Shown here piece by piece: positions 17,252 through 25,637 of a stretch of DNA of 64,000 nucleotides. Origin of the DNA: Planosporangium mesophilum (GTDB lineage Bacteria > Actinomycetota > Actinomycetes > Mycobacteriales > Micromonosporaceae); the NCBI RefSeq assembly GCF_016863255.1, contig NZ_BOON01000019.1, positions 1-64,000 on the forward strand, written 5' to 3'. How positions within the stretch are numbered: position 1 is the stretch's first letter; every line of letters begins with the position of its first letter. Position numbers and translations under genes: made by a program. The notes beneath the pieces are model-generated. The model made no database searches and had not been told where the DNA came from. It was given only the letters and a program-made list of their open reading frames with translations.

Positions 17252-18238
17252 CTACCCCGGGATGTGCGTGCCCAGGTACTCCCGCACGACCCGGAGCGGG
17301 TCGTGCGGGTCGACCACCAGCGCGGTCGACAGCAGCAGGCGGGCCTGCCACGGACTGAGGTCGGCGGCGAACAGCGCGCCGGCGCGGGCCAGGTCGGCAC
17401 CGCCGCCACCGGTGTACAGCGGTACGACCGGGCCGCTCTGGACGCGCGAGCACACCAGTACCGGTATCCCGGCCCGACCGAGTTCGGCGACGGCATCGAC
17501 GACGGCGGGGTTGGCGTTGCCCACGCCGAAGGCCGCCAGGACGACGCCTGCCGCGCCTGCTGCCATAGCCGCGCGTAGCAGTGCGCCGTCGGCTCCGACG
17601 TAGAGGCTGACCACGTCGACCCGGGGCAGCGCGACGCCGCGACGTACACCGGCCAGCGGGCCGACCCGGTGCGGCGCGGCGAGGGGCAGCACCCTGCCGG
17701 CGGCGACCCGCAGTACCGGTCCGCGTCCCGGGGCGTCGAAGGCGTGCGAGCCCAGCGTGTCGACCTTGCGCACACCGCGGGCCGCGAACACCTGCCCGTC
17801 GAAGCACAACAACGGTCCGTGGCCCCGGGCCAGCGAGCTGGCGGCCACGGTGATCGCGTCGCGCAGGTTGGCCGGACCGTCCGGGGCGGGGTCGTCGAAC
17901 GGCCGCTGCGCGCCGGTGAAGACCACCGGCCGATCGCCTTCGAGCAGCAGCGAGGCGAGGAAGACCGACTCCTCCATGGTGTCCGTGCCGTGCGTGACCA
18001 CCACGCCGTCGGCGTCGGCCAGCGCTTTGCCGATCATGTCGACGACACCGACCGCGTCGCCCAGGGACCAGGCGAAACTACCGCGGGTGGCGACATCCTG
18101 CGGGGTGACCGTCACCCCCTCCGGCACCGGAACCCGCGCGAGCAGCTCGCGCGCCGGCGCGGCGGCCCTCAGGCCGTCTGGAGTCGAACGGCTGGCGATG
18201 GTTCCGCCGGTCGCGATCAGTTGGAGGGTGACCACCAC
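17252..18238 (-). CDS. Type II-like L-asparaginase
   Basis: 328 residues from GTG 18238; an upstream GTG at 18253 would add five. The first catalytic Thr is in the N-terminal [12 protein letters not shown] motif, the second triad in [12 protein letters not shown], and the family signature [19 protein letters not shown] follows. No export signal is seen. It hydrolyses L-asparagine or related amides to the acid and ammonia. The start at 18238 is chosen because AGAGGA sits 6-7 nt upstream. It shares a transcription direction with the deacetylase-like gene. Confidence 0.9.
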   Translation of the reverse strand: MVVTLQLIATGGTIASRSTPDGLRAAAPARELLARVPVPEGVTVTPQDVATRGSFAWSLGDAVGVVDMIGKALADADGVVVTHGTDTMEESVFLASLLLEGDRPVVFTGAQRPFDDPAPDGPANLRDAITVAASSLARGHGPLLCFDGQVFAARGVRKVDTLGSHAFDAPGRGPVLRVAAGRVLPLAAPHRVGPLAGVRRGVALPRVDVVSLYVGADGALLRAAMAAGAAGVVLAAFGVGNANPAVVDAVAELGRAGIPVLVCSRVQSGPVVPLYTGGGGADLARAGALFAADLSPWQARLLLSTALVVDPHDPLRVVREYLGTHIPG

Positions 18239-18419
18239 GGTACGTCCTCTCACAGCGATGTGACCGACCGTATGTAACTACGTAGGAAGGCGTCAACACG
18301 CTGAAAGGTGACGTTCAGGACACCGGTCCGGCGTCGCCCGCGTCATACCCGATCGTCGGCGTGGTCGCCGCGTTCCGGGCCCAGTCGCGTACCAGTACCG
18401 CGTGACCGGCCCGCGGACC

Positions 18420-18463
18420 GCCGTCGCCCGCCCCACCCGAGTACGGGTGGGGCGGGCGACGGC
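18420..18463 (-). terminator. 19-bp perfect hairpin after the acetamidase gene
   Basis: Arms 18420-18438 and 18445-18463 (arm GCCGTCGCCCGCCCCACCC) with a 6-nt loop. It lies 17 nt downstream of the stop of the leftward acetamidase gene. It is the strongest hairpin in the window and almost certainly a terminator; it would isolate the acetamidase from the asparaginase unit. Confidence 0.82.
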
Positions 18464-18480
18464 CGGCGGACCGGTACGCC

Positions 18481-19863
18481 TCAGCCGGCGAAGTCCGCCT
18501 TGCGGATCGTGCCGTGCACCCCGACGGTCCGGTCGACGACCTGGGACACCTCGAAGTTGCCGGCGGCAGACAGGTACGCGTACGCCACCGCGCGGTCCAT
18601 GCCGAGGTCGTGCTGGAGGAAGTCCAACGCGTTGACCACGGCGCGGCGCATGGCGACGTTCAGGTCGCTGCTCTGCCCGCCCTTCGAGCCGTCCGGGTCG
18701 GACAGGCCGACCGGGATCCAGACGTCGGGCGTCTCCGCGAACGGGTAGTGGTACGCGACCGACGGCGCGTCCTTGGAGCCTGCCTTACACACGGTCAGCC
18801 GGAACGTACCGCGTACCGAACCTTCCATCGCGGTGAGCGCGACCTCGCCGTTGCCCATGGCGTGGTGCGGGTCGCCGACGAAGAACAGTGCCCCCTCGGA
18901 GAAGACCGGCAGGTAGAACGTGGACCTGACGCCGAGCAGGTTGATGTCGATGTTGCCGCCACCGAGGGTCGGCGGGATCGAGTTCAGGGTCGGGTCGGTG
19001 AGGCTGTCCGCCTGTGCGGAGGCCACGCCCATCATGCCCATGAACGGGTTCAGCGGGAAGACCACCTCACCGGACGTGCCGCGGGGCATCGCGCCGCTCA
19101 GGACGCCCTTGCGGTTCGTCTTGATCTGGGTGAAGACGGAGATGTTGCCGTAGTGGGTCGGGTCCCCGGTGGCCCGGCCGTCCGTCGACACCGGCGGCAT
19201 GACCTCCTCCAGGGAGATGCCGGCGGGCGCGGGGCCTCCGGCGGCCCGGGCCAGCGCACCCTTTCCGTGCCGGCTGGACACCACGCCGTACGGGACACGA
19301 GGCAGGATCGACAGCACCTCGATCTTCAGTGCGTCGCCCGGTGCGGCACCGTCCACATAGATCGGACCGGTGACGACGTGGGGCCCGTCGAGGTCGAAGT
19401 TGCGCGTGGTGCGCCGGTACTCCCGGGCGATCACGACGGCGTCGTCGAGCACCCTGGCCCGGTCCACGCCGTGCCGACCGAAGTACCCGACCGGGTCGCG
19501 GCCCTGGTCCTCGAGCAGGCCCTCGTGGGACACCGTGTCGATGGTGACCGTCTCTCCCGAGCGCATCCGCAGCGCGGGCTCACTGCCGATCGACGGGACG
19601 TACCCCCATCGAACCTGGTCGGGCAGGGACTTGAGGTAGTGCTGTCCGTCGATCGGGCCCACACCGGGCTGGAGGATCTGCTTGGGAAAGCGCACCGGCT
19701 GTACGGCGGGCTCGGACTTCTTCGCGGCGGCCGCCGCGCCGGAAGCGCCGAGCACGGACCCGGCGGCGCCGGCCACGCCGATCGCCGCGGCCGCGCGGAT
19801 GAGCCCCCGGCGGCCGATCGCGCCGACCAGAGCGTCCCGTACGCCTTCCACGTTGTCTTGCAC
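18481..19863 (-). CDS. Acetamidase/formamidase family protein with Tat signal
   Basis: 460 residues. The N-terminus GRRGLIRAAAAIGVAGAAG ending in ASGAAAAA is a twin-arginine signal, so the enzyme would be exported folded. The mature part has the FmdA_AmdA fold: PGDALKIEVL, FQG/HPN-like blocks, GDPHHAMGNGEVALTAMEGS (metal-ligand region) and a C-terminal DLNVAMRRAVVNALDFL segment. Formamidase and acetamidase release ammonia from small amides. Tat export of this family is uncommon and suggests extracellular or cell-wall amide hydrolysis. The GTG start has AAAGGA 11 nt upstream. Confidence 0.88.
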   Translation of the reverse strand: MQDNVEGVRDALVGAIGRRGLIRAAAAIGVAGAAGSVLGASGAAAAAKKSEPAVQPVRFPKQILQPGVGPIDGQHYLKSLPDQVRWGYVPSIGSEPALRMRSGETVTIDTVSHEGLLEDQGRDPVGYFGRHGVDRARVLDDAVVIAREYRRTTRNFDLDGPHVVTGPIYVDGAAPGDALKIEVLSILPRVPYGVVSSRHGKGALARAAGGPAPAGISLEEVMPPVSTDGRATGDPTHYGNISVFTQIKTNRKGVLSGAMPRGTSGEVVFPLNPFMGMMGVASAQADSLTDPTLNSIPPTLGGGNIDINLLGVRSTFYLPVFSEGALFFVGDPHHAMGNGEVALTAMEGSVRGTFRLTVCKAGSKDAPSVAYHYPFAETPDVWIPVGLSDPDGSKGGQSSDLNVAMRRAVVNALDFLQHDLGMDRAVAYAYLSAAGNFEVSQVVDRTVGVHGTIRKADFAG

Positions 19864-19992
19864 CTGTGGATCCCGTCCTTTTCAGTTGGTTCTGCGTCGC
19901 GCGTTGACCACCGCGGCACGGTGTGATCATCACCGGTGTGTGTTTCGCATCCGTCACGAGCGAGTTTCGCGACGACATGCGTACCGATCCGG

Positions 19993-20009
19993 TCTCCCAT
20001 GGTGGGAGA
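19993..20009. promoter_or_regulatory. Inverted repeat upstream of larC
   Basis: TCTCCCA (19993-19999), TGG, TGGGAGA (20003-20009): a perfect 7-bp dyad 69 nt before the larC start, in the divergent region between the acetamidase and larC. It is a candidate operator for a regulator not identifiable here. Confidence 0.35.
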
Positions 20010-20077
20010 GTCAACGCCAGCCACGACAATGTCAGGCACGGGAGACGGGCTTTCGATACGAGGAGGCAGCCGAGATC

Positions 20078-21319
20078 ATGGAGAACCGTTCGGCCTGGCT
20101 CGACGTCTCCGCGGGCGTGGCGGGCGACATGCTGCTGGCCGCCCTGCTCGACGCCGGCGCCGACCTGGCACGGGTCCAGCGGGCGGTCGACGCCGTCATC
20201 CCCGGCGCGGTACGGACGTCCACGACCACGGTCAGCCGGGCGGGTCTGCGCGCGACCAAGGTCGACGTGGTGGCCACCGCCGACGACGCTCCCGACCGGC
20301 GGTGGCCCGCCATCCGCGCGCTGCTGGCGGCGGCCGCGCTGCCCGGCGCCGTGCGCGACAACGCCCTTGCCGTGTTCGCCAGGCTGGCCGGGGCCGAGGC
20401 GCGGGTACACGGGATCCCGGCCGAGGAGGTGCACTTCCACGAGGTGGGGGCGTGGGACTCCATCGCCGATGTCGTCGGGGTGTGCGCCGCCGTCCACGAT
20501 CTCGGCATCACCTCCATCACCGCCGGCCGCGTCGCCGTGGGCTCCGGCCGGGTACGGGGGGCCCACGGCGACCTGGCGGTCCCCGTACCGGCGGTGCTGG
20601 AACTGTCGCGCGGCTGGCGGGTCGTCGGCGGCGGCGAGGGCGAGCTGGCGACCCCGACCGGCATGGCGCTCGTCACCACGCTGGCGACCGGGTGCACGGA
20701 CCTGCCGGACCTGCGGGTGGCGTCGGTCGGGGTCGGCGCGGGCACGAGGGACGTACCCGGTCGGGCCAACGTCGTCCGGGTGGTGGTCGGCGAACCGGAG
20801 AGCGGGTGGCCACCCGAGGACGCGGCGGAGGACGCGGTGGTGCTGCGGGCCAATGTGGACGACCTCGACCCCCGGGTATGGCCGGGCGTGCTGGCGACCC
20901 TCCTCGACGCGGGCGCGTCGGACGCCTGGCTCGTACCGATCCTGATGAAAAAGGGCCGGCCCGCGCACACCCTGCACGTGCTCGCCCCGCCGGAGCGGAC
21001 GGACCGGTTGCGCGACCTGATGTTCACGCACACGACCACGCTCGGGGTACGGGAGTCGCCCGTGCGCAAGACCGCCCTCGACCGGTGCGTGCTCGAGGTG
21101 GCGGTGGGCGACGGTCACCTGCCCGTCAAGGTGGGCCATCGCGACGACGTGATCGTGTCGGCCACCCCCGAGTACGAGGACGCGGCCGCGATGGCGGCGC
21201 GGACCGGTACTCCCCTGCGTGAGGTGCTGCGCCAGGCCGACGCGGCCGCCCGCCGGGCGGGCCTGGTGCAGGGTGCGTCGCTTCCCCGGCCGGGCAGCGC
21301 GGGTGACCTGACCACCTGA
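20078..21319 (+). CDS. larC: LarC, nickel insertion enzyme for the nickel-pincer nucleotide cofactor
   Basis: 413 residues, the full length of the fused protein in one uninterrupted frame. The N-terminal domain starts AWLDVSAGVAGDMLLAALLDAG. HGIPAEEVHFHEVGAWDSIADVVG supplies the conserved His/Glu patch, and ELATPTGMALVTTLA and ANVDDLDPRVW are family signatures. LarC is the CTP-dependent cyclometallase that inserts Ni into the pincer nucleotide made by LarB and LarE. In Lactiplantibacillus plantarum it is made by programmed frameshifting; none is needed here. AGGAGG lies 11 nt upstream. It is convergent with larB, so it is transcribed apart from the rest of the cofactor genes. Confidence 0.93.
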   Translation: MENRSAWLDVSAGVAGDMLLAALLDAGADLARVQRAVDAVIPGAVRTSTTTVSRAGLRATKVDVVATADDAPDRRWPAIRALLAAAALPGAVRDNALAVFARLAGAEARVHGIPAEEVHFHEVGAWDSIADVVGVCAAVHDLGITSITAGRVAVGSGRVRGAHGDLAVPVPAVLELSRGWRVVGGGEGELATPTGMALVTTLATGCTDLPDLRVASVGVGAGTRDVPGRANVVRVVVGEPESGWPPEDAAEDAVVLRANVDDLDPRVWPGVLATLLDAGASDAWLVPILMKKGRPAHTLHVLAPPERTDRLRDLMFTHTTTLGVRESPVRKTALDRCVLEVAVGDGHLPVKVGHRDDVIVSATPEYEDAAAMAARTGTPLREVLRQADAAARRAGLVQGASLPRPGSAGDLTT

Positions 21320-21347
21320 GCCGGCCTACGGGGCGACCTGACCCAGC

Positions 21348-22028
21348 CTACGCGGCAGCGGGCGCCGCGATCTGCGCGGCGAGGTGACCGGCGCCGTAGC
21401 CGTTGTCGATGTTGACCACGGCCACGCCCGGCGCGCAGGCGTTCAGCATGGCCAGCAGGGCGGCCAGCCCCTCGAACGCCGCCCCGTACCCGACCGAGGT
21501 CGGCACCGCGACCACGGGCGCCGGGACCAGGCCGGCGACCACAGTGGGCAGCGCGCCGTCCATGCCGGCGACCACGACGACGACCCGTGCGCGGCGCAGC
21601 AGGTCCAGCCGCCCCAGGATCCGGTGCAGGCCCGCCACGCCCACGTCGACGACGAGTTCGTACGGGCGGCCGAGGTAGGCCGCGGTCAACGCCGCCTCGC
21701 GGGCGACGGCCAGGTCGGAGGTGCCCGCGGCGACGACAGCCACCAGCCCGCCGGTCGGCTCGGGCGGCCGGGGTGGCCAGGCCAGCAGCCGGGCGTCCGC
21801 GTCGTACCGGGCGTCGGGCAGCACCCCGAGCACGGCCTTCGCGTGGGGCGGCGCGGCGCGGGTGAACAGCGTGGCCCCGTCCGGGTCGGCGCGGGAGCCG
21901 ATGGCAGCGGCGATGCCGGCCACCTGCTCGGGGGTCTTGCCCTCGCAGTACACGGCCTCGGGGTAGCCGCGCCGAACAGAACGCTCGTGATCCAGTTCGG
22001 CGAAGGCCGACACGGCGTCGTCAGCCAT
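21348..22028 (-). CDS. larB: LarB, pyridinium-3,5-biscarboxylic acid mononucleotide synthase
   Basis: 226 residues. The C-terminal two thirds are the PurE-like domain (LVAVVAAGTSDLAVAREA, VVVVAGMDGALPTVVAGL, VAVPTSVGYGAAFEG); the N-terminal YPEAVYCEGKTPEQ is the LarB-specific lead-in. LarB carboxylates and hydrolyses nicotinic acid adenine dinucleotide, the first step of nickel-pincer nucleotide synthesis. It starts inside the end of larE (8-nt overlap) and is the last gene of the 14-gene operon. Confidence 0.93.
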   Translation of the reverse strand: MADDAVSAFAELDHERSVRRGYPEAVYCEGKTPEQVAGIAAAIGSRADPDGATLFTRAAPPHAKAVLGVLPDARYDADARLLAWPPRPPEPTGGLVAVVAAGTSDLAVAREAALTAAYLGRPYELVVDVGVAGLHRILGRLDLLRRARVVVVVAGMDGALPTVVAGLVPAPVVAVPTSVGYGAAFEGLAALLAMLNACAPGVAVVNIDNGYGAGHLAAQIAAPAAA

Positions 22029-22863
22029 GGTCGGCCGACACCAACGGCAGCGTGAACGCGCCGGACTGGACGCCGGCCAGGTCGACGGCGACGAACCGGA
22101 AGCCGGCGTCCGCCACCGCCTTGTGTACCGCTGCCCGAAGCTGCCCCGTGACGGCGCGGGTGAGGTCCTCGACGGGAAGTTCGACGCGCGCCACCTCGCC
22201 GTGGTGGCGCACCCGGCAGTCGCGGAAACCCAGCCGCCGCAGGCCCTGCTCGGCGCGTTCCACCTGAGCCAGCTTGGCCGGGGACACCTCCTCGAAGTGC
22301 GGGATCCGCGACGCGAGGCAGGGCGCGGCCGGCTTGGCTGCGTTGGGCAGGCCCAGGGCTGCGGCGACGCGGCGTACCCCGGCCTTGTCCAGCCCGGCGT
22401 CGGCGAGCGGGCGGAGGACCCGGTGCTTGCCGGCCGCCCGCGCGCCGGGGCGGTCCGGGCGGCGTACGTCGTCGGCGTTCTCGCCGTAGGCCACGGCCGC
22501 CAGGCCGTGCGCGGCGACGATCTCGTCGGTGATGCGCGTGAACAGTTCGTCCTTGCAGTGGAAGCAGCGGTCCGGCCCGTTGGCGCGGTACTCCGGGCGG
22601 TCGCCCTCGTGGGTGGCCACCTCGACGACCCGTACGCCGATGAACCGGGCCACCTCGTGGGCCGCGGTCCGCTCGTCGGCGGCGAGGCTGGGTGACACGC
22701 CGAGGATCGCGACGACCCGGTCGGCGCCGAGCGTACGGGCGGCCAGCGCGACCAGGACCGACGAGTCGACCCCGCCCGAGAACGCGACCCCCAGCGGCGC
22801 GGCATCGGCGATGAGTGCCGCCACCCCGGCGGTCGCGTCTTCCAGTGTGGATAGCGAGCCCAT
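22021..22863 (-). CDS. larE: LarE, sulfur-transfer enzyme of nickel-pincer nucleotide synthesis
   Basis: 280 residues. The PP-loop ATP-pyrophosphatase motif SGGVDSS is at 29-35. The Cys that LarE proteins sacrifice as sulfur donor is C182 in PCLASRIPH. RCFHCKDEL (C100, C103) and YGENADD are further family marks. LarE adenylates the LarB product and converts its two carboxylates to thiocarboxylates. Its start overlaps the stop of the SDR gene by one base (TGATG). Confidence 0.93.
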   Translation of the reverse strand: MGSLSTLEDATAGVAALIADAAPLGVAFSGGVDSSVLVALAARTLGADRVVAILGVSPSLAADERTAAHEVARFIGVRVVEVATHEGDRPEYRANGPDRCFHCKDELFTRITDEIVAAHGLAAVAYGENADDVRRPDRPGARAAGKHRVLRPLADAGLDKAGVRRVAAALGLPNAAKPAAPCLASRIPHFEEVSPAKLAQVERAEQGLRRLGFRDCRVRHHGEVARVELPVEDLTRAVTGQLRAAVHKAVADAGFRFVAVDLAGVQSGAFTLPLVSADHG

Positions 22864-23621
22864 CAGTACACCGCCCGGCCACCGGACATGTCGAACGTGA
22901 AGCCGGTCGTGAAGCTGCAGGCGGGTGAGACGACCCAGCAGATCAGCTCGGCGGCCTCGGCCAGGGTTCCGGTGCGTTTCATCGGGATCCGGTCGGTCAT
23001 GTACCTCACCTGCGCCTCGGGCATCGCGTCCACCATGGCGGTACGGATCACGGCCGGCGCGAGCGCGTTGACGGTGACACCGGTCCCGGCGTACTCCTTG
23101 CCCTGCGCCTTCACCATGCCGATCAGCCCGGCCTTGGTGGCCGAGTAGGCGACCATGCCGGCGTTGCCTTCCTTGCCGGCGATCGAGGCGACGTGCAGGA
23201 CCCGGCCGTACCCGTGCGCGACCATCCGCGGCAGGACGGCCCGTGACAGCAGGAACGCCCCGCGCAGGTTGACCCGGTACACGAGGTCGAAGTCGTCGAC
23301 GTCCACGTCCTCGCTGAGCCGGTTGGTCGCGCCGGTGATGCCGGCGCAGTTGACGAGCACCGAGATCGGTCCCAGGTCCCGCTCGGCGCTGGCGAGAGCC
23401 TCAGCCACCGAGGCGTCGTCGGTCACGTCCATCTCCACCGCGACCGCCTTCGATCCCTGGTCGCCCAGTGATGCGGCGAGCCGCCGCGCGCCGTCGACGT
23501 CGCGGTCCAGGCACGCGACGCGGGCGCCGCGGTGGGCCAGCAGCGTCGCGGTCGCCTTTCCGATACCCGCGGCCGCGCCCACGACCACCGCCGGCTGGTC
23601 GGCGAAACAACCGGTACTCAT
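22863..23621 (-). CDS. Short-chain dehydrogenase/reductase
   Basis: 252 residues, classical SDR. The cofactor motif GAAAGIGKA is near residue 16, D39 in CLDRDVD favours NAD, NCAGI is at about 92-96, and the catalytic Ser and YSATK (Tyr-x3-Lys) are near 144 and 157. In this operon it may oxidise a hydroxyl of a 2-keto-3-deoxy acid made by the UxaA-like enzyme, as SDRs do in the L-rhamnonate/L-fuconate diketo pathway; this is inference from context. Coupled to larE by TGATG; 13 nt from the UxaA gene. Confidence 0.9.
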   Translation of the reverse strand: MSTGCFADQPAVVVGAAAGIGKATATLLAHRGARVACLDRDVDGARRLAASLGDQGSKAVAVEMDVTDDASVAEALASAERDLGPISVLVNCAGITGATNRLSEDVDVDDFDLVYRVNLRGAFLLSRAVLPRMVAHGYGRVLHVASIAGKEGNAGMVAYSATKAGLIGMVKAQGKEYAGTGVTVNALAPAVIRTAMVDAMPEAQVRYMTDRIPMKRTGTLAEAAELICWVVSPACSFTTGFTFDMSGGRAVY

Positions 23622-23634
23622 CAGTGGAGCCTCC

Positions 23635-25125
23635 TCACATGACCGCCCCGAGCTGCCACGGGACGAACTCCTCCTGGCCGAAGCCCAGCTCTTCGCTCTT
23701 GGTACGGCGGCCGGAGGCGGTGTCGAGGATCAGCTCGAAGATGCGCTGCCCCAGCTCCGGTACGGTCGCCTCGCCGTCCATGATCACGCCGCAGTTGACG
23801 TCCATGTCGCCGGACATCCGGTGGTACATCGGGGAGTTCGTCGCGAGCTTGAGACTCGGCGTCGGCTTGCAGCCCAGCACCGAACCCCGGCCCGTGGTGA
23901 AACACATGACGTTCGCGCCGCCGGCCACGATGCCGGTGACCGACACCGGGTCATAGCCGGGGGTGTCCATGAACACCAGGCCCTTGGCGGTGACCCGGTC
24001 GGCGTACCGGTACACGGCGGTCAGGTTCGTCGTACCGCCCTTGGCCACCGCGCCGAGCGACTTCTCCAGGATGGTCGTCAGCCCACCCTCCTTGTTACCG
24101 GGCGAGGGGTTGTTGTCCATCGACCCGCCGTTGTCGGCGGTGTACTTCTCCCACCACCGGATCAGGGCCACGAGGTCGCCGCCGACCTTCCGGCTGACGG
24201 CCCGGCGGGTCAGCAGGTGCTCGGCGCCGTAGATCTCGGGGGTCTCACCGAGGACGGCGGTACCGCCGTGCGCCACGACCAGGTCGACCGCCGCGCCCAG
24301 CGCCGGGTTCGCGGTGAGCCCCGAGTACGCGTCGGAGCCGCCACAGTTCAGGCCGACGATCAGCTCGCTCGCGGGTACCGCCGTGCGGGTCACGCGGTCG
24401 GCTACCGGCAGCATCTCGCGGATGACCTCGACGCCCCGGCGGACGGTCGCGGCCGTACCGCCCTGCTCCTGGATCGTCATCGAGTGCACCGGCTTCGACC
24501 CGTCCAGCGACAGGCCGGAGATCTGGTTCACCTCGCAGCCCAGGCCGAGCAGCAGGAATCCGGCGAAGTTGGGGTGCGCGGCGTACCCGTTGAGCGTGCG
24601 TTGCAGGATCTCGAAGCCGCCGCCGCTGCCCGCCATGCCGCAGCCCAGGCTGTGCCCGAGCGCGACGACGCCGTCCACATTGGGGTACTCGTCGAGGCTG
24701 CGGAACGCGTCGGCGATGAACTTGGCCGTCGTCGCCGAACAGTTCACCGAGGTCAGGATGCCGATGTAGTTGCGGGTGGCGACCCGCCCGTCGGCTCGCA
24801 CGATCCCCTGGAACGTCGCCCGCCGGCCAGCGGGGACCATCGCGGTGTCGGTGACGTCCGCGCCGAAGGCGTATTCGCGTTCGAACGCCCGGAACTCGGT
24901 GTTGTGGGTGTGGACGTGGTCGCCCGGCCGGATGGGCGCCGTCGCGAAGCCGATGATCTGGTTGTACTTGCGGACCGGGTCGCCGGCCGCGAGGGCGGCG
25001 GTGGCCACCTTGTGGCCGCGCGGGACCGGGCCGGTGGCCGTCACCTCTCCGACCGATACTCCCCCGGCCAGGTCGGCGGTCGCGACGACGACGTTGTCGT
25101 CGGGGTGCAGGCGTACACAGCTCAT
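23635..25125 (-). CDS. UxaA-family sugar-acid dehydratase (altronate/galactarate dehydratase type)
   Basis: 496 residues, the full fused form. An N-terminal SAF domain (LHPDDNVVVA ... GHKVATAAL, HVHTHNTEF) is followed by the dehydratase domain with conserved Cys/His ligands: GHSLGCGMAG, GLNCGGSDAYSGLTANP, VMCFTTGRGSVLG and VNCG near the end. UxaA, GarD and SuyAB are Fe2+-dependent dehydratases/lyases of sugar acids or sulfolactate. The substrate here is unknown; it should be a 2,3-dihydroxy acid. Its start overlaps the stop of the gene upstream as ATGA. Confidence 0.9.
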   Translation of the reverse strand: MSCVRLHPDDNVVVATADLAGGVSVGEVTATGPVPRGHKVATAALAAGDPVRKYNQIIGFATAPIRPGDHVHTHNTEFRAFEREYAFGADVTDTAMVPAGRRATFQGIVRADGRVATRNYIGILTSVNCSATTAKFIADAFRSLDEYPNVDGVVALGHSLGCGMAGSGGGFEILQRTLNGYAAHPNFAGFLLLGLGCEVNQISGLSLDGSKPVHSMTIQEQGGTAATVRRGVEVIREMLPVADRVTRTAVPASELIVGLNCGGSDAYSGLTANPALGAAVDLVVAHGGTAVLGETPEIYGAEHLLTRRAVSRKVGGDLVALIRWWEKYTADNGGSMDNNPSPGNKEGGLTTILEKSLGAVAKGGTTNLTAVYRYADRVTAKGLVFMDTPGYDPVSVTGIVAGGANVMCFTTGRGSVLGCKPTPSLKLATNSPMYHRMSGDMDVNCGVIMDGEATVPELGQRIFELILDTASGRRTKSEELGFGQEEFVPWQLGAVM

Positions 25126-25637
25126 CGGATCTCCCCTGCCGGATAGAGCACGACGTGCACCTGTCCGGGACCGTGCACGCCTTTGACCAGGTTCATCTCG
25201 ATGTCGCCCGACCGGCTGGGGCCGGTGACGAACTGTGCGCCGGTGGGCGGCGGGTCCAGCGCCGCCAGCGCGTCGATCGCGTCGGCGTACGTGGCCACCA
25301 GCCGGGACAGCGGGACGACGGCGACGTGGACGGGCGGGACCAGCGGGGTGCTGCGGCGGCGGCCCGGCCCCCAGGACAGGGCGAGGGTCCCGGTCTCGGC
25401 GACCGCCACGTCCACCCCGGTCACCCCGACGTCGGCGTCCCACGGGTCGTCGACGAGCCGCAGCCGGTCGGACAGGCCCGCGGTGTCCGGGTGCCCCTCG
25501 TCCAGCGTGACCGTACCGTCGGCGCACAGCGCGACGACGCTGTCGTGGGCCTCGGCCCGGTCGGCGCAGATATAGGCCACCCCGTCGCTGGCCGCCAGGG
25601 CGGCACAAAACCGCGCGAGCAGATCGATGCGGGTCAT
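25122..25637 (-). CDS. LutC/YkgG-like LUD-domain protein
   Basis: 171 residues, a single LUD domain. The conserved core is DVGVTGVDVAVAETGTLALSW ... STPLVPPVHVAVVPLSRLV and the C-terminal GPSRSGDIEMNLVKGVHGPGQVHVVLY, which is diagnostic for LutC. In Bacillus LutABC oxidises L-lactate to pyruvate through iron-sulfur subunits. It starts and ends with ATGA overlaps (25122-25125 and 25634-25637), showing tight coupling between UxaA and LutB genes. Confidence 0.9.
   Translation of the reverse strand: MTRIDLLARFCAALAASDGVAYICADRAEAHDSVVALCADGTVTLDEGHPDTAGLSDRLRLVDDPWDADVGVTGVDVAVAETGTLALSWGPGRRRSTPLVPPVHVAVVPLSRLVATYADAIDALAALDPPPTGAQFVTGPSRSGDIEMNLVKGVHGPGQVHVVLYPAGEIR

Noticed and set aside
20078..21319. 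Programmed frameshift in larC as in Lactiplantibacillus
   Set aside because: The whole 413-residue protein reads in one frame.
23155..25146. A 663-residue open frame on the plus strand
   Set aside because: Antisense to the SDR and UxaA genes, which carry all family motifs.
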